A DNA stretch of 64,000 bases from Sphagnum compactum (GCA_965153455.1 OZ234500.1:2170001-2234000), one strand, 5' to 3'; shown: positions 43,728-56,605, numbered from the stretch's first letter. Made by a program: numbers and translations. The notes: generated by a model not told the origin, from the sequence alone.

Positions 43728-45890
43728 TCAAATTCCCACCATGGCCTTCCTTGATCCATACTTAATCATTAGCTTCTGCAATATAAACCCCTTTTCTCCA
43801 ATTTCACTACCATTTGATGGTGCATCTGAGAATAACTCATTGTCATCCCCATCCTTAGATCTTATATCATCCTCTTCACCCCCTTGATCTACACCTATGT
43901 TGTTGGTTTCATGCCCTGCAGCCACACAAAATTTACAACAATTAAAAAATGTTGAGATGGGCAAATGAAAATCCAATACATAGTTCTTCAAATTCCCACC
44001 AATTACATGGATGCAAGGGTAGATATCCATGATTAACTCACCTTCTTCCTCTGGGGTAGCAAAAAAGGCAGCAAATTCACCCTCACCAACCATGGATTGG
44101 GCTCCTTAGGTGTAATGGTGAGGTTTATTAGAACTTTGATTTCTATAAGTTCAATGTCTATAGTTTCACCTACCAAACTTTTAGATCTTGCACCCGATTC
44201 AGGACAACCTTCCAGCCAGGCTTTTGTGTGGAATTTGAGAAAAAAATATGCTCCACTTGAGAAGGAAATATAAATGGCTACTCCCAGGCAAGGAACATCC
44301 TCCTAAAGTTAACAAGGGTGAATCCCCATTCATCTATGTTCATCCCAACATTAGGACCATGCATTATTACTTGCACCCAAGAGCATAGTCGGACAATTAT
44401 CTTGGTTTGGAACCCATAATCAAGTTCAATAATCTCCTTGCATTCTCTTACATAGTTCACTATTTCTAACTTTGGGTTTTGATTATCATGTGTAATTGGA
44501 GGTGTGTGTTCAAACTCTCCCATTACCCCAGAACATAAGTAACCATACTACTTGTTGTAGGCCTTGCAACAACCTGGAAATGATTCCCAAATGTTGCTAT
44601 TGATTTGTAGGACCTTGCAATCAAGGATCATACGATTGACAAATTTTGTACCTCAACATTGGTTTCAACTATGGGATCATCACCTAATTTAGTCATAGCC
44701 TCTATTAACCAAGCTAGGAAGTTGGGGAATGCCTCCAACCTATTAATGTTCTCAACTTTCCCCTCTTTACACCACCTACATCCATCTGGTTGTACATGGT
44801 TAAATAAAGGAATGTTAGTGCCAATTAGGGATTTTGGTGAAAACAAACGTTGTCCAACCTTGGAAATTTTGCACCAAAAGTTAGATAAATCAAATTCAAT
44901 CCATAACCATCTATAATTTATATCAAAAGGGTAGAATCGAGAATGCTTATTCTAACCATGGAAATATTGTAGAGTAGTTTTCAAACACGTACAAGTGTGC
45001 AAAATCTCGTAATTGCATGCTTACTGGGCATGGCTTGGGTGCACATTGAAGAACATGCCCCACAACCCCATCCTCCTCATTAACATCCCAAACTCGTCTT
45101 CACGTTGCACCAAACCTTTCCATGTACTTTGTGTAAAGACTTAAGGCCTTGTCAAAGATGTATCTTTCTGCCATGCTCCCTTTTGGCTTACACATGTTCT
45201 GAACATACCCCTTCATGTCTTTCAAAGCTCGCTCAATGGGGTACATCCAATGGGCATGTATAGGTCCGCAAATGTCAAGTTCCTTGACTAGGTGAATGCA
45301 CAAGTGGGTCATCAAATCAAAGAAAGATAGAGGGAAAGCCTTTTCAAGATGGCACAATGCAACCACAACTGTTAGCTTCAAGCCTTCATACTGAAACAAG
45401 TCATAAACTTTAGTGCAAATATGTTTAAACACCTTACAAATGGGTATGATGGCTATGCACACCTCGTTGGTCATCCAATGCCACATATAAACAAGCAAGA
45501 ACTGTTGAATGAATACATGATAATCATGCAGCCAATTTACCTTTTAGAATATGTTTTTTAAAGCTTGATGTGTACCCTGTGGGCAATTTCAACTTGGCAA
45601 TTGTCTCCAAAAAAGATGATCTTTCTTCTCTAGGCAACACATATGGAGCTAGAGGCATGACAGTCTCATTAGCCCTATTGGGGTGAGGCTTTAACCATAG
45701 AGAGTCATGAATCCCTAAATCCTACATATCATTTCTAACCTTTTTAGTGTCCTTTTCCCCAAGGATAGTCTTCAGGATATTGACCACCAAATTCTTCTTG
45801 CAATGCATCACATCAAAGGCATCACATCACTAAAAATCTTGAAACTCAATACAAATGTTTTCCCAATTTCAACAATGTGCTGCCCTTGTT
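43728..45890 (-). pseudogene. CACTA (En/Spm)-type transposase relic: Tnp2 end, DUF4218, DUF4216
   Basis: Read on the minus strand. About 45830-45580 contains FDVMHCKKNLVVNILKTIL (one frame change) and later LPREERSSFLETIAKLKLP, the end of the Tnp2 region leading into DUF4218. 45498-45100 is DUF4218, with HLEKAFPLSFFDLMTHLCIH, GPIHAHWMYPIER and GSMAERYIFD. 44523-44278 is DUF4216, with VNYVRECKEIIELDYGF and IDEWGFTLVNFRR. 44093-43728 is an acidic C-terminal frame of uncertain origin. The order is that of plant CACTA transposases. Stops and frame changes are frequent and the catalytic Tnp2 part upstream is not recognisable, so the copy is dead and truncated. Confidence 0.85.
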
Positions 45891-46329
45891 TCTCCCTTAT
45901 CAACTACCCAATCACTCTAATCAATGTTTTTTATTACACCACAAATCAAAAGAATAAAAAGATAATTAATGCATTAGGTACCCAAATCAAAAACCCTAAT
46001 TAACGATTGTAAATTTCCACAAGCAAGGACACATAGCACAGAAACAACAAACATACACATAATTAAAGTAAGAAAATATTTTAATGTAATAAAGAAAGTC
46101 AATATATGACAAAATTTGCTTGATGTTAAGGTTTTAAACTTTTACCATTTCGAAAAAACCCTTAGAAAATAATGAATCAACTACATTAAAAATAAAAAGA
46201 ACATAGTAAGAAAAAAAAATCACATGCATATTTAATTTTTCAATTACAATTATAAAAGAAACAACATAACCTAGAAAATAAGATAATAAAACCATGCAGT
46301 GCAAAAAATAAACATAAAAAAAACAAAAC

Positions 46330-46885
46330 TACAAAATTGCATTCAAGGATTCATAACTTGTTGGTGGGTATAGGCTACCATCCTTCTTTGCAATTTGAAA
46401 AATGAACATGGACAACATGTCCTCCAACTCCATATAGTTTGTTCATCTTTTGCCAAATTTATAATGAATTTTTTGGTGTTAAAACCCCAAAATTCCCACC
46501 ACTTGTCAAATGCATTTTTGGCCCACATTTTAACATGTTTGTTTATTTTTTGACCACCCTTATTGACATTTTGCAGCTTCTTTTCATCAATGTTTAGAAA
46601 TCAACGCTTTAGGCATGTATCATTAACATAAGAAGAAATAATATCATGAACACAAAATGTATCATTGTCAACATCTACAACTTTACTTTTAGGCTCAATA
46701 AGAACTTCATGAAAATCTACTAGAATTACAAGGCATGACATACTAGAAAGATCACTAGAAACGTCAAAATCCTCAACACATAAAAAAATAGAAGGATTGT
46801 ATAAACTTGCAAAAAGACCAAGATCAACATCAACAACACATGAATCAAGAGATTGTAGATCATTAATAACATTAGGTGGTTGCAA
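46330..46885 (-). pseudogene. ZMYM/QRICH1-like (Crypton-related) domain fragment
   Basis: One minus-strand frame runs from 46885 with a single stop near 46601-46603 and continues as INKHVKMWAKNAFDKWWEF. Near 46425 the frame shifts by one base, and the other frame then reads ELEDMLSMFIFQIAKKDGSL followed by YPPTSYESLNAIL. The combination 'WA...F..W', 'L..ML..F.....KKDGS.YPP.S' is the signature of the N-terminal part of the DUF3504 region shared by ZMYM2, QRICH1 and Crypton tyrosine-recombinase elements. The recombinase catalytic half is not present downstream. Assignment is from remembered family patterns, not a search. Confidence 0.5.
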
Positions 46886-47395
46886 ACAAACTCCAAAAGC
46901 ATCATTAACTCAAATGGCACCATCATCAACAACATTATAATCAAGAGTTATAAGGGTTGCTGCACAAGACTACAAAATTAATTGAACAAAAAGAGTGAAC
47001 AATTGATTAACTACTATTACCTACATCTAGGTTTGACAATTTGGGCAAGAATTTCATCGATCTTTCAATGGTATGATCAACATCAATGTAAGGCTTTTTT
47101 GACACAGGGTCGTCAATGGAAGACATTATAGAAAATAAAATGTAAGCAAGTTCAACTTCCCTTTAGATATAACCCCAAGCCCATTATGGTTCTTATTCTA
47201 GGTGGATCTCATGTGGCATGGAAAATGGAGGGAAATTCTTGGGTTTATCCCACAAGAAACATCGTTTCAAAACCTTACATTGTTTTTCTAGGGTCCAAGC
47301 CAAGTTGATTCTAGGGATGTTGCTTTGCTTCTTTTTAGTCGTCTTTTCATCTTTTCTTTTCTTCTTGTCAAGTGTATTTTCACTTTTTCTGAAAA

Positions 47396-47788
47396 ATGGA
47401 AGAATATACACTTGCAAAAGATATCTTTGGTGAAGGGACACCATCACAAAGTTTTTGTGGTGAAGTGTTTTCTCCATATGCGATTAGAAGTTCCCTTTTG
47501 GTACTTCGTAATGACCTAAAAAGGGGAAAAGGGAAGCAAAATGTTTACATAGATGAAGAGATTTTGATTGTTTCCTCCAAAAGAAGTAGGGGAGATGGTA
47601 GTACTAAAGGTCGTGGGTGTCAAATAAAGAAAGAGTTTGTTTTGAGAGATTCGGAAGAAGAAAATGGAAATGATGAAAGGGTAGAAAAAAATGATGGCAT
47701 GAAAAGTCAAGTTCCAATCGATGTGGAAACTTTGATATTTATTCATGGAGAGATGGATGAGGATTTTGTGAAGAATGCCAAAAAATAA
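47396..47788 (+). CDS. Unassigned 130-codon open frame with charged, NLS-like segments
   Basis: Begins MEEYTLAKDIFGEG and carries LKRGKGKQNV and SSKRSRGDGSTKGRG, then an acidic stretch DSEEENGNDERVEKNDG. In an AT-rich surrounding, such a hydrophilic frame is more protein-like than its neighbours. A second decayed frame (about 48285-48500) reads KIANEVFGNNQHGGKSYEAM. These may be exons of the DNA-binding second protein of the Harbinger element whose transposase lies convergently at 48939-49790. That link is a guess. Confidence 0.3.
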   Translation: MEEYTLAKDIFGEGTPSQSFCGEVFSPYAIRSSLLVLRNDLKRGKGKQNVYIDEEILIVSSKRSRGDGSTKGRGCQIKKEFVLRDSEEENGNDERVEKNDGMKSQVPIDVETLIFIHGEMDEDFVKNAKK

Positions 47789-48938
47789 GGTGCATTGAAT
47801 TTCTGATTGTTTCAATTTTAGTTTTTTATTTCAACTCTTTGTTTTAGGTTTGATCTTTATTTTAATTTATTTAACAAATTTTAATCTTGATCTCAATTTT
47901 AGTTTTGGATTTTTTTAAAAATTGCATTTCAATTTTCAAATCAAAATTTTCTTTCAATTTAGGTCATCATTTTATGTTTTCTTGCAAGCATAAGCTAATC
48001 TTGAAAAGCCCAAAATGGATGCTACCATGCGACAATGTAATTAGTGCTAGACATTTACACCTACACCACATAATAGATAAATAAGAAATTGAAACCAAGA
48101 CTAAAATTGCAAGAAGGAATTGAATTCAAGGTTTGAAATTGAAATAAAAAATGGAAATAAAAAATAATATCATGTGGGATTGAACTTGTTTTGATTTCAA
48201 TTTTGATGGCAATTGTTTGAAAGTGAATTGAAAGAAACAATTACAATCAAGAATCAAATTGTAACAAAACTTTCTTGAAAAACTACAAAGCTAAGAAGAT
48301 TGCAAATGAAGTGTTTGGGAACAATCAACATGGAGGAAAATCTTATGAAGCTATGGATCATTAAAACCACCACAAGGGTCAATTCACCAAGGTTGTGTCA
48401 ACTTCAATCACAACTTCAAAAACATTTGATGTTAACAACGAAGATGGTAAGGAAAAAATTGAACAAGGTACAATGGTCATTTTGAATTCTATTAAAAAAG
48501 TGAAGAAAAAAATTTAGGATAATATGCAAGGCATGTTTCAAACCATTACAGGAAAATAACACAGCTCTAGTGCAAAATTAAAAAAAGACAACAACTTTAT
48601 TAGAAAAGATGGATGAACACATGACAACTCTCATTGTAAAGCTTTGATATTAAGAGTCTCACATCTTATCTTTATGACTTTCATACATCGAGGCTTCTAC
48701 CTCATCTGTCATGATTATTAATCACCTAGTACTAAAGCTCTTCATTAAAAGATGAAGATTCAAGATTATAATTTCTTTGCAAGCTTGCTTGATACAAAGT
48801 TTTAGCAATTTATAAATGGCTTGTGGTACTTTTTCGAAGAAGCTCCTTGTTAATTTTTTCTTTTTGTTTCTTTGATGTACCTTGGCTAAAACTCTCCAAA
48901 TCAACTTCTTATGGGTCTGATTCATATGATAGACCAGA

Positions 48939-49790
48939 TTATTGTTGCAATTTGGGATTTCCCAACCGTTTCATGTCTTGGATGGCTTGTTCCACAATGT
49001 GATACACATCAATTTCCTTCAAATTTCCAAAAACTTTGTTTTTCATGTGTTCCATTTCATGAGTTGCCTCTTCAGCCCATTGCATATTGAAGTTGTCCTT
49101 GTGTATAACACACAAATTGTGTAAAGATAAACAAGTAATGATGAGGTTTGCGACATGTTTCAAAGGTGTGTCAACCTTTTAAAGTAAAATTTTCCACCTC
49201 CCCTTCAACATGTTGAAAGCCCTTTTAATAACCATCCATGCACTTGATTGGATGAAGTTCCAATGTGCTTTCACCAGTGATAATTCACTTTTTCCACCTT
49301 TGAAAAACACCAAAACCAAGGCCAAACTAGGTATGTTGCATCCCTAATTAGTTTATAATGCAAAAACTTTCCCTTCACTATATGTTTGCCAATGTTCATT
49401 CTTAGGAATAAGGCTCAATCATGCATGCCTCCTGTCCAACCAAAATCATAATCCCAAAATTTGCATTCAACATCACAAACCCCTTGTCATAAGCATGTGT
49501 AAAATCCTTTACTACAATGATAAAATGCATGATCTATAGGAGCAATAATTGGAATATGGGTGTCATTAATGGCTCTAATAACCTTCAATTCAATCAAATT
49601 TTTACAATGTGCATATGCAAGGAGTGAACTTTCTCATTTGTTGATTGAAAACATAAAACATTGTTTTGACATCTTCATGTTGTTGCATCATTTGTTGTTG
49701 TAAAACTATGACACGAAGTATTACCAATTGAAATGCCATACAAACTACCAAACAACACACCACTTGATGACTTAAAGCCACGGCGTTCAA
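48939..49790 (-). pseudogene. PIF/Harbinger transposase relic (DDE_Tnp_4)
   Basis: Minus-strand pieces in order. 49790-49602 is an N-terminal-looking frame. At about 49590-49545 is NDTHIPIIAP, a form of the 'DGTHIP' box with the first catalytic Asp position; here D-G is changed to N-D. At about 49270-49190 is SSAWMVIKRAFNMLKGRWKI, the conserved 'R.VIERAFGMLKGRFRIL' block. 49163-48939 has ACCVLHN-like 'LIITCLSLHNLCVIHKDN' and WAEEA. Stops and frame changes separate the pieces. The domain order is that of the HARBI1/ALP1 nuclease. It is inactive. Confidence 0.75.
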
Positions 49791-49799
49791 TAAATACTA

Positions 49800-51746
49800 A
49801 AAAAAAAAGCAAAAAATATTAGGGTGTACAAGAGTGAAGAAAAAATCTTTACAACAAAGATGAAAAATAAGATATGTGGAGATTTTGGGCCAAGTTCCTT
49901 TTACACATTTTTCAAATTGGTCCCACAAACAACATTTTTGAGCCAATGCCATGGGTCAACTTTCTAGTATGTTAGCACAACTTTTTCTTGGGACAACCCT
50001 ATAGTTTAAAGTGCCCTTAAATGTAAACCCCTTTAGAATTTTGGATGCCTCCCTTTGGCCTATAGGGCTGAAGATGACACCACAAATTCTAGAAGGGTTT
50101 AAATTTAAACCATTTTCCTACATGTAAAGCATTGTCACATTTTTCGTTTGTATATTTTGATCCCTTGCTGAGTTGCTCGCTGACATGACAAAATTATACC
50201 TTATACAATCTGAAAAATATTCTCTAACATGTTAGAGTAACTTTCACTGGGTGAAAGCTACCCACCAACTTGTCCCTTCTCCTTATTCATGTCATTGCAA
50301 CATTTTTTCCCTCTGCAATGTCATTATTATGACAATGCTTTGCTTAAGAAAAGGGTCTAGCATTAGACCCTTCTAAAATTTTCGATTTTCACATCCAAAA
50401 GGGTCTGCTGATAGCTGATAAACCCTTTTCTTATACGAAACACCCAACAAGGGGGAAAAGAAGGAACATGTCTATTGGTTTCCATTCCACGCATAAATGC
50501 AACTGGGAACTCATTTGTGAGTCTGGTTCTTTTTAAAATTTCCATTTCGCTTTTGAAAATTGGACCCAGTTTTCACTTGATTCTTTCTAACCAGGATTGA
50601 TGCTTCTGACCCACCAAAGCTGGTACCCACCCAATACTGATCCTTTCCCTACAGATGTATCACTTCCAAGGAATGTTTCAATACAGTCCACAAAACAAAA
50701 TGGACAACAAACAAGATTAACAAGCCCACTGGTGGAGGACATACCTAAAATGCAGGGCTGAACTTCAGACGATAGTCCAAAGTCCAGGGTCCAATGAAAG
50801 AGAGCTCTCATATTCGATGAGAGCCATAAATTGGGACCCACGCCCTTTAGATGAGGCTTCCAAGACCAAAAAGTGGCAAGTTGAGGCTAAACCTACATGG
50901 CACCATTTTGGATGTAAAATCAATTGGTTCAGACCCAAAAAAAGAGCTAACAAAAGGAGAGCTCAAGATGCAAGCTAGGGTCCAAGGCAGGGTCCAACTC
51001 AAAGGGTTCAATTTACTTCAAATGGGTCCAAATTGGTTCCTAGGAATATCCCCACCCTCAGCTTTTTACCCTATAACAACGAATACAAAGAGTTCTCCTG
51101 CAAACTAGGTTGTGTTCACGCGAACCAAAAGCCATGCGCTCAGACAGAGAGACATTGAGCAACTAGCTGCTTCTTGTTCCCATTGTGCTAATAGCTCTCG
51201 TAGTGCAAAGTCCGTGCCCAGGATGGATGACAGATTTGTAAGTGAACATAAAAAGGAGCGTGTGGAACGTGAAGGGAACGGCACATGAAAACGTGAACCA
51301 GGGGCGAGGACCATGACTAGGACGAGGCAGACGACGCGGACGACTGTCGCGCTCTGCCGTGCACCACCGTCTGCATCGTTGCTTGTGCCCACTGATTCCG
51401 CTTTGCTTGGTTTTTGTTTTGCTTGCTTCTTCTAGTTTATTCTTCTTCTGCCGTCTTCTTCTTCCGCTACTTGCTGTGGTTTGGTAAGCAGGAGAAAGGA
51501 AAACGGCCGTTTGTTTGTCGTCTCGTTGAGCGACTTGTTTGCTTAACTCGTTAGTTAGGGACGCTTTCTTGCACGGCTTTGTTGAAGCGGTGGTGTGCGG
51601 AGATTTGAACAGGGAGCTTAGGTTTCGGTACCCTAGGTTTTGCTTTCATTTTTCCAATTCCTAGTACAGACGAAAGCGGAAGGGGCAGGGGGTGACAGCC
51701 TTTGGGGTGGCAAAATCCGAGAGGTTCGGTACCTCGGGAAGTAGTC
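49800..51746. other. Intergenic DNA and 5' flank of the LCAT-family gene
   Basis: No gene recognised. From about 51100 the sequence becomes G/C-richer with pyrimidine-rich patches ('cttcttcttctgccgtcttc'-like at 51440-51475), consistent with a promoter and 5' leader for the gene that starts at 51747. No specific element can be named. Confidence 0.45.
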
Positions 51747-54700
51747 ATGAAGTTCAGGTCAGTGAGGGACATAATTGTGAATTTGGAGGATTGGTGGCCG
51801 TGGCATTTCTCGGGGGATGATGATGAGAAGGCGAAAGTTGACATGAATTTGAACCCCGTGCTTCTGGTGCCCGGCATCGGAGGCTCCATCTTGAATGCCG
51901 TGAATAAGAACGGGCGTAAGGAGCGTATCTGGGTGCGCTTGTTCGAGGCCGACCATGAGTTTCGGACCAAACTCTACTCCTTCTACAACCCTGAAACAGG
52001 TACGATTCTTCCTGCAATTTGTGGAATTCCCTGCAATTCACCGAGTTATTCCTTTGCTCTTCGTGTAATTCTATATAATATGCAGGGTCGGGTGATGCAT
52101 GCAGGTGCTTTGTCTGTCTGGTTACCATATGCGAGAGCCAGTCCATTGATGCTCTTGTGGCCTCACACTAAGTCAGAACTAGGCAGGGATTTCCAGTTGG
52201 AAGAGGCTAGGGTTTGCTTGATGGTGTTGCACATGATGTACCAGGAGGCCATGTATTCTGGTTTTCCATCAATTGAACAAGTGATGTTGCTTATGTGCAG
52301 GTAGAACAGACTCTCTTGATGAGAATACCACAATCGAGGTCCCTGAAGATCGACACGGACTTCACAGCTGTGATATTCTTGATCCTGATGTGGTATCATA
52401 TCTATTCCCCTTCTCATCGATGTCCCAACTTCCATTTTATATTATACAGCAATTTTGACCTGCTGTTGAAATGCTGAGCTTGTATCCTAAGGAAGATTAT
52501 ATGTGTGAATGGCAGGTTCTGCGGCTGGACTCTGTGTACTATTTCCATGACCTTATCAAGCAGATGAAGGGATGGGGCTACCAGGAGGGTTCAACTTTGT
52601 TTGGCTTTGGTTATGATTTTCGGCAAAGCAATAGGTGTGCAGTTTCACAACTTTGAGAGGAACTTCAAATTATACTTTTGTCTGTGTGAAATTTATTCTT
52701 GATTTCTGTGCTACAGGCTCCCAGAGCACATGGAGAGGTTGAGGAAAAAGTTGGAGACCATATTTGAAGCATCAGGAGGCAAGAAAGTGGACATAGTGTC
52801 ACATTCCATGGGTGGGCTTCTTGTCAAGTCATTTCTGGCCCTGCACCATGAGGTGAAAATCTCCTTCACCTTGAAATCCAGGAGATAGATGAGAGTTTGA
52901 ACTGACCCAGGGACAGAGCATGAGAAGCTCACATTACACTTGGCCAGTGTTTGGCAGCCCCATGCCTTTCAAATGGTTGGGTGCTACATATGAATGGCGA
53001 GTTTGAATGTATTTCCATTCTTAGTTCTGTGGAATATTTGTGCATCAAGAGTTCTGCTTTTGTGGCCTTTAAGTTTCAGCCTTCACCCATTTTGGTTTGT
53101 CTTTTTCATGTCCATCCCAGTTTTGCCCTCAGAAGTAGGGAGTTTTACTGCACTAAGTTTCAGTTTGTTAACTTGGTGTGGGACAGATTTTTGAGAAGTA
53201 TGTTCATTCATGGATAGCTGTGACAGCTCCGTTTGAAGGTAAGGAGATTCATCCTTCTTCTAGTGCTGTTATGATATGACAGAAGAGCTGGAAGTGAGAG
53301 AAGGTCAGTATACATTGTCTAATTGCATTGTTCACTCTTCTGCTTTTGTTAACAGTGCTTTATCCCTGAATGGACAGGTGCTCCAGGCTTCATCATGGAT
53401 AGCCTGTTGACTGGGGTTGAGTTTATCAAGGGCTGGCAACGAGAACTTTTTGTTGCCAAGTGGAGTATGCATCAGCTTGTATGAATCTTTATTCTTGTTC
53501 TTTATTCCCTTATCCTCTCAAGGTCATGGTAATCCACCCTGAATGATCATGTGAAAAATGTGAAAAAGATTGCACTTGATTGAACTGTTTTTTTTATTAT
53601 TCTGCATTGAATAAGACTGATACCAGTGGTGTGATTAAAGGATATGTTTAGAGTACAGGAGGCCCCAACTACTACCCTCTATGTAGGCCTTGCATTAGGC
53701 TTAGATGCTTAAATGTGCAGGCACGAGCTAAAAATGGAATGCAGTTTACCTCCACAAGCTATTCATGTATGCTCTGACAGTTACAGAATGTAGTAGCTTG
53801 TGCATAACTATGCAATAACTATTCAATAGCTATTCATGTAACTGTCAGAGCATATCATGAATAACTACACACAAGCTATTCATGATGAAGTGACAGTCTG
53901 ACACTTTGTTAGCAACACTCATAAGGTTATGACTGCATTCATGGTTGCAGAGTTCTCTTTGGAATCTCATGGATATCCTTTACAGGTGATTCCTCAGGAA
54001 AAGTGGATGGAGCAAGCCAATTTCATGATCCCCTTCTGTGTCCAGATTTGTAACACCTGATGACTGAAGGGTTGGTTGTAGAGGGCAGTTGTAGTGCTTG
54101 CTTGATATTAATGCCAATTTAAGTCTTGTCCTGTTCTCATTTTCTGTTGATGCAATTGGCAGCTGATAGAGTGCCCATCAGTGTATGAGCTGATGGCTTG
54201 GCCTCACTTCAACTGGAGTACACCTCCAGAGCTGAGACTTTGGCGTAAACAGTCAGAGGAAAATGGGAAGGAGAACGTGCTGATGGAAGCATATGGGCCC
54301 AAGAACCACATTGAAATAATGTTAGCTGCTCTTGAAGAGAATAAGGTACAACTTATTTTCCAAACTCTCTTCTCAGTGAAGTGTCTCATATGAATAGCCC
54401 GAGTTGCTCAAGCTAGATGATAGAATCTCTTGCTGTCTCAAACATGCTTCACAAACCCATTGGGATAATTGCAATGTGACCTCTGAGATATGTTCTACAA
54501 AGCAAGCTGGGACCCAAATTTGTGTCTAGGTCTGCAACTGCAGGCCTTTGTTGCACAATACAAGAATGGGTTTAGAGTAGAATCTGAGGCAGAGGCATAA
54601 GTTAGTAGTGTCTGGAGATTTATTAGTGAAGTTTATTTTTGAGCTCTCTGTTTTCTATGGCAGCTCACCTACAATGGCTCAGAAATACCTCTGCCATTCA

Positions 54701-56605
54701 ATGTGGACATTGTAAACTGGGCAATTGAAACAAAAAGAATCCTCCAGACAGCAAAGCTTCCTGAAGGTGTCAAGTTCTACAATCTTTTTGGCACATCATT
54801 TGACACTCCATTTCATGCCTGGTTTCACTTCTCTCCCTCTTTTTGGTGGAATTTTTTCTTTCCTTTTGGTCAATTGAGATGATTGGGGCTTCTTTGGATG
54901 CTAAAATCCTCTACAGAAGTTGTTAATTGGACACTAGTGGGCATTTGGTAGCCTGGGAAACAATGTATTTACAGGTTGTCTTTTGGGTATCTCCATGCTA
55001 GCTATGCTTTGGCACTTATCAAAATAGTCTCAGGCCTGTGTATTGAGATCCTTGGTACTTTGGATTGGGTGGTCAGCTTTTAAATGTATCTTATCATAGA
55101 ACTTGGCTGCAAACTTGATGTTGCTGCTGAAGTGGATGATTTTGCATGGTGGGTATACATTACAATATCTGAGGGCTGTTTGACTATGACATTGCAGCTA
55201 TGGGAGTGAGAAAACCCCATTGGCAAAGTTTGATCAGATTCTACATACTGAGGTATTTTCTCACTTTTGCATGTCCGCTGGACATAACTGGAAGGAAATT
55301 AATGCCAAATTTTCTTTTTGGCTGAATATGTTTTCTCTTAATACCATGTTAATATGTTCCAGATGACCATATTAGGTGAACCCTTCTGCTGGGTTTAGGG
55401 TTTAGGGTTGTACTGAATTGACTCTCTTCTGTTGAATGTATCACAGGCCGAGTTCGACTATGTGGATGGTGATGGGACTGTCCCATGTGAGTCAGCCATG
55501 GTATGTAAGACATTATTTCTGTATATTCAGAATTTTTTTGCTGTTTGCCATTCACAATGTGTGCACTGGTTTTTTCTCAGCCCTTGAGTTGAATTGTAGT
55601 GAAGCCTGGACAACGCAGTAATGTTGTCAACTGAAGAGAATTCTTAGTTGGAACAAATTTCATGAGATGTCACTCTCCTGTGTGTGCAGGCTGATGGTCT
55701 AAATGCTGAGGAAAGGCTAGGAATTCCTGGTGATCATCGTGGAATCCTCATGGATGAGCGCTTTTTCCGGGTTATGAAGCATTGGTTAAAGGCTGGAGAT
55801 CCTGATCCTTTCTACAATCCCTACACAGACTTTGTCATTCTACCAGCCAAAGAGTTTGAGATCGAGGATCACAAGGAAGAGACTATTTCCATGACTGGAT
55901 CATCACTTGACATGGATGATCACACTGGTGCTTCTCAGCAAGGGGTCTATATTGCCACTGTGTCAACAGGTACTGCTTCATACTTCAATGTGATAGTTTC
56001 TTTAGTCATACTCAGGACAGTCAGGTTTCACTGTCTATTTCTTTGCAAATCACGGTTCCCAGGGCTTCTGTCACTTAGTTCTTGTTTGATTATAGTTCTG
56101 TCTCTTCTGTTTCCTTTTTTCTCAGCTCCACAACATACCTAATTGATCTCTTGTAAGTTCAAACTGTCCATATGAATATTTTGATTTAGTTGGTTTTCAG
56201 CAATGGAATTTTTTTTTAAATTCTCATTTTTGTGAGTTCTCTTGTAGTTAGTCTTGGCAATGTTTTCTTTGTAGAGAAGAAAATCAACAGCCAGGAATCT
56301 GTTTATTCCAGAATCTGTTTATTTGCGTTTGTCTCTAGTAACACAAAGTTATTTTTGCAGGTTCAGGTTCATCAGGTGATATTCGAGCTGAAGCGCATGC
56401 ACATGTCAATATCCATCACAAGCCAGACCATGAAGATCAACCACAGTTTGATGTGTCAACCATTGGTGTTGCGGAAGGACGAGATAAGGAGGAGACAAAG
56501 GCTGCTCTAGACTTGGTTATGGCAGCTGCAGCAGAGGAGGCCAAGGGTGCAAACACAGACGGAAGAAAGATTGTTTTAGACAAGGTTCTCTACCACAAGA
56601 AATAA
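51747..56605 (+). CDS. LCAT-family phospholipase A / acyltransferase, LCAT4-like
   Basis: This is an alpha/beta-hydrolase acting on phosphatidylcholine acyl chains, by analogy with plant LCAT4-type phospholipase A. Exons: 51747-51999, 52301-52392, 52516-52634, 52717-52852, 53187-53238, 53378-53478, 54163-54345, 54664-54821, 55198-55252, 55447-55500, 55690-55969 and 56361-56605. All are GT-AG, phase is kept at every junction, and the product is 575 aa. Landmarks: LLVPGIGGS near the N-terminus, GYDFRQSNR, nucleophile Ser185 in SHSMGG, DGDGTVP with Asp392, and His417 in GDHRGIL, giving a full catalytic triad. There is no signal peptide. The C-terminal tail (from about residue 495) is His/Asp/Glu/Ala-rich and ends LVMAAAAEEAKG...VLYHKK. 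It is longer than I recall for Arabidopsis LCAT4. Hydrolase versus transferase activity cannot be told from sequence. Confidence 0.92.
53757..53866. repeat. Inverted repeat in LCAT-gene intron 6
   Basis: Left arm 53757-53784 (agctattcatgtatgctctg then acagttac) and right arm 53838-53866 (gtaactgtcagagcatatca then tgaataact) are complementary over 28 bases with about two differences; the loop is 53 bases. 'agctattcat' also occurs directly outside both arms. A third partial copy ('actctgacagttacatga') is near 58825. Confidence 0.8.

Noticed and set aside
55390-55410. Telomere-like TTTAGGG units, also CCCTAAA near 1110-1135 and 29340-29930
   Set aside because: Only two or three imperfect units each; short matches like this are expected by chance and in plant introns.
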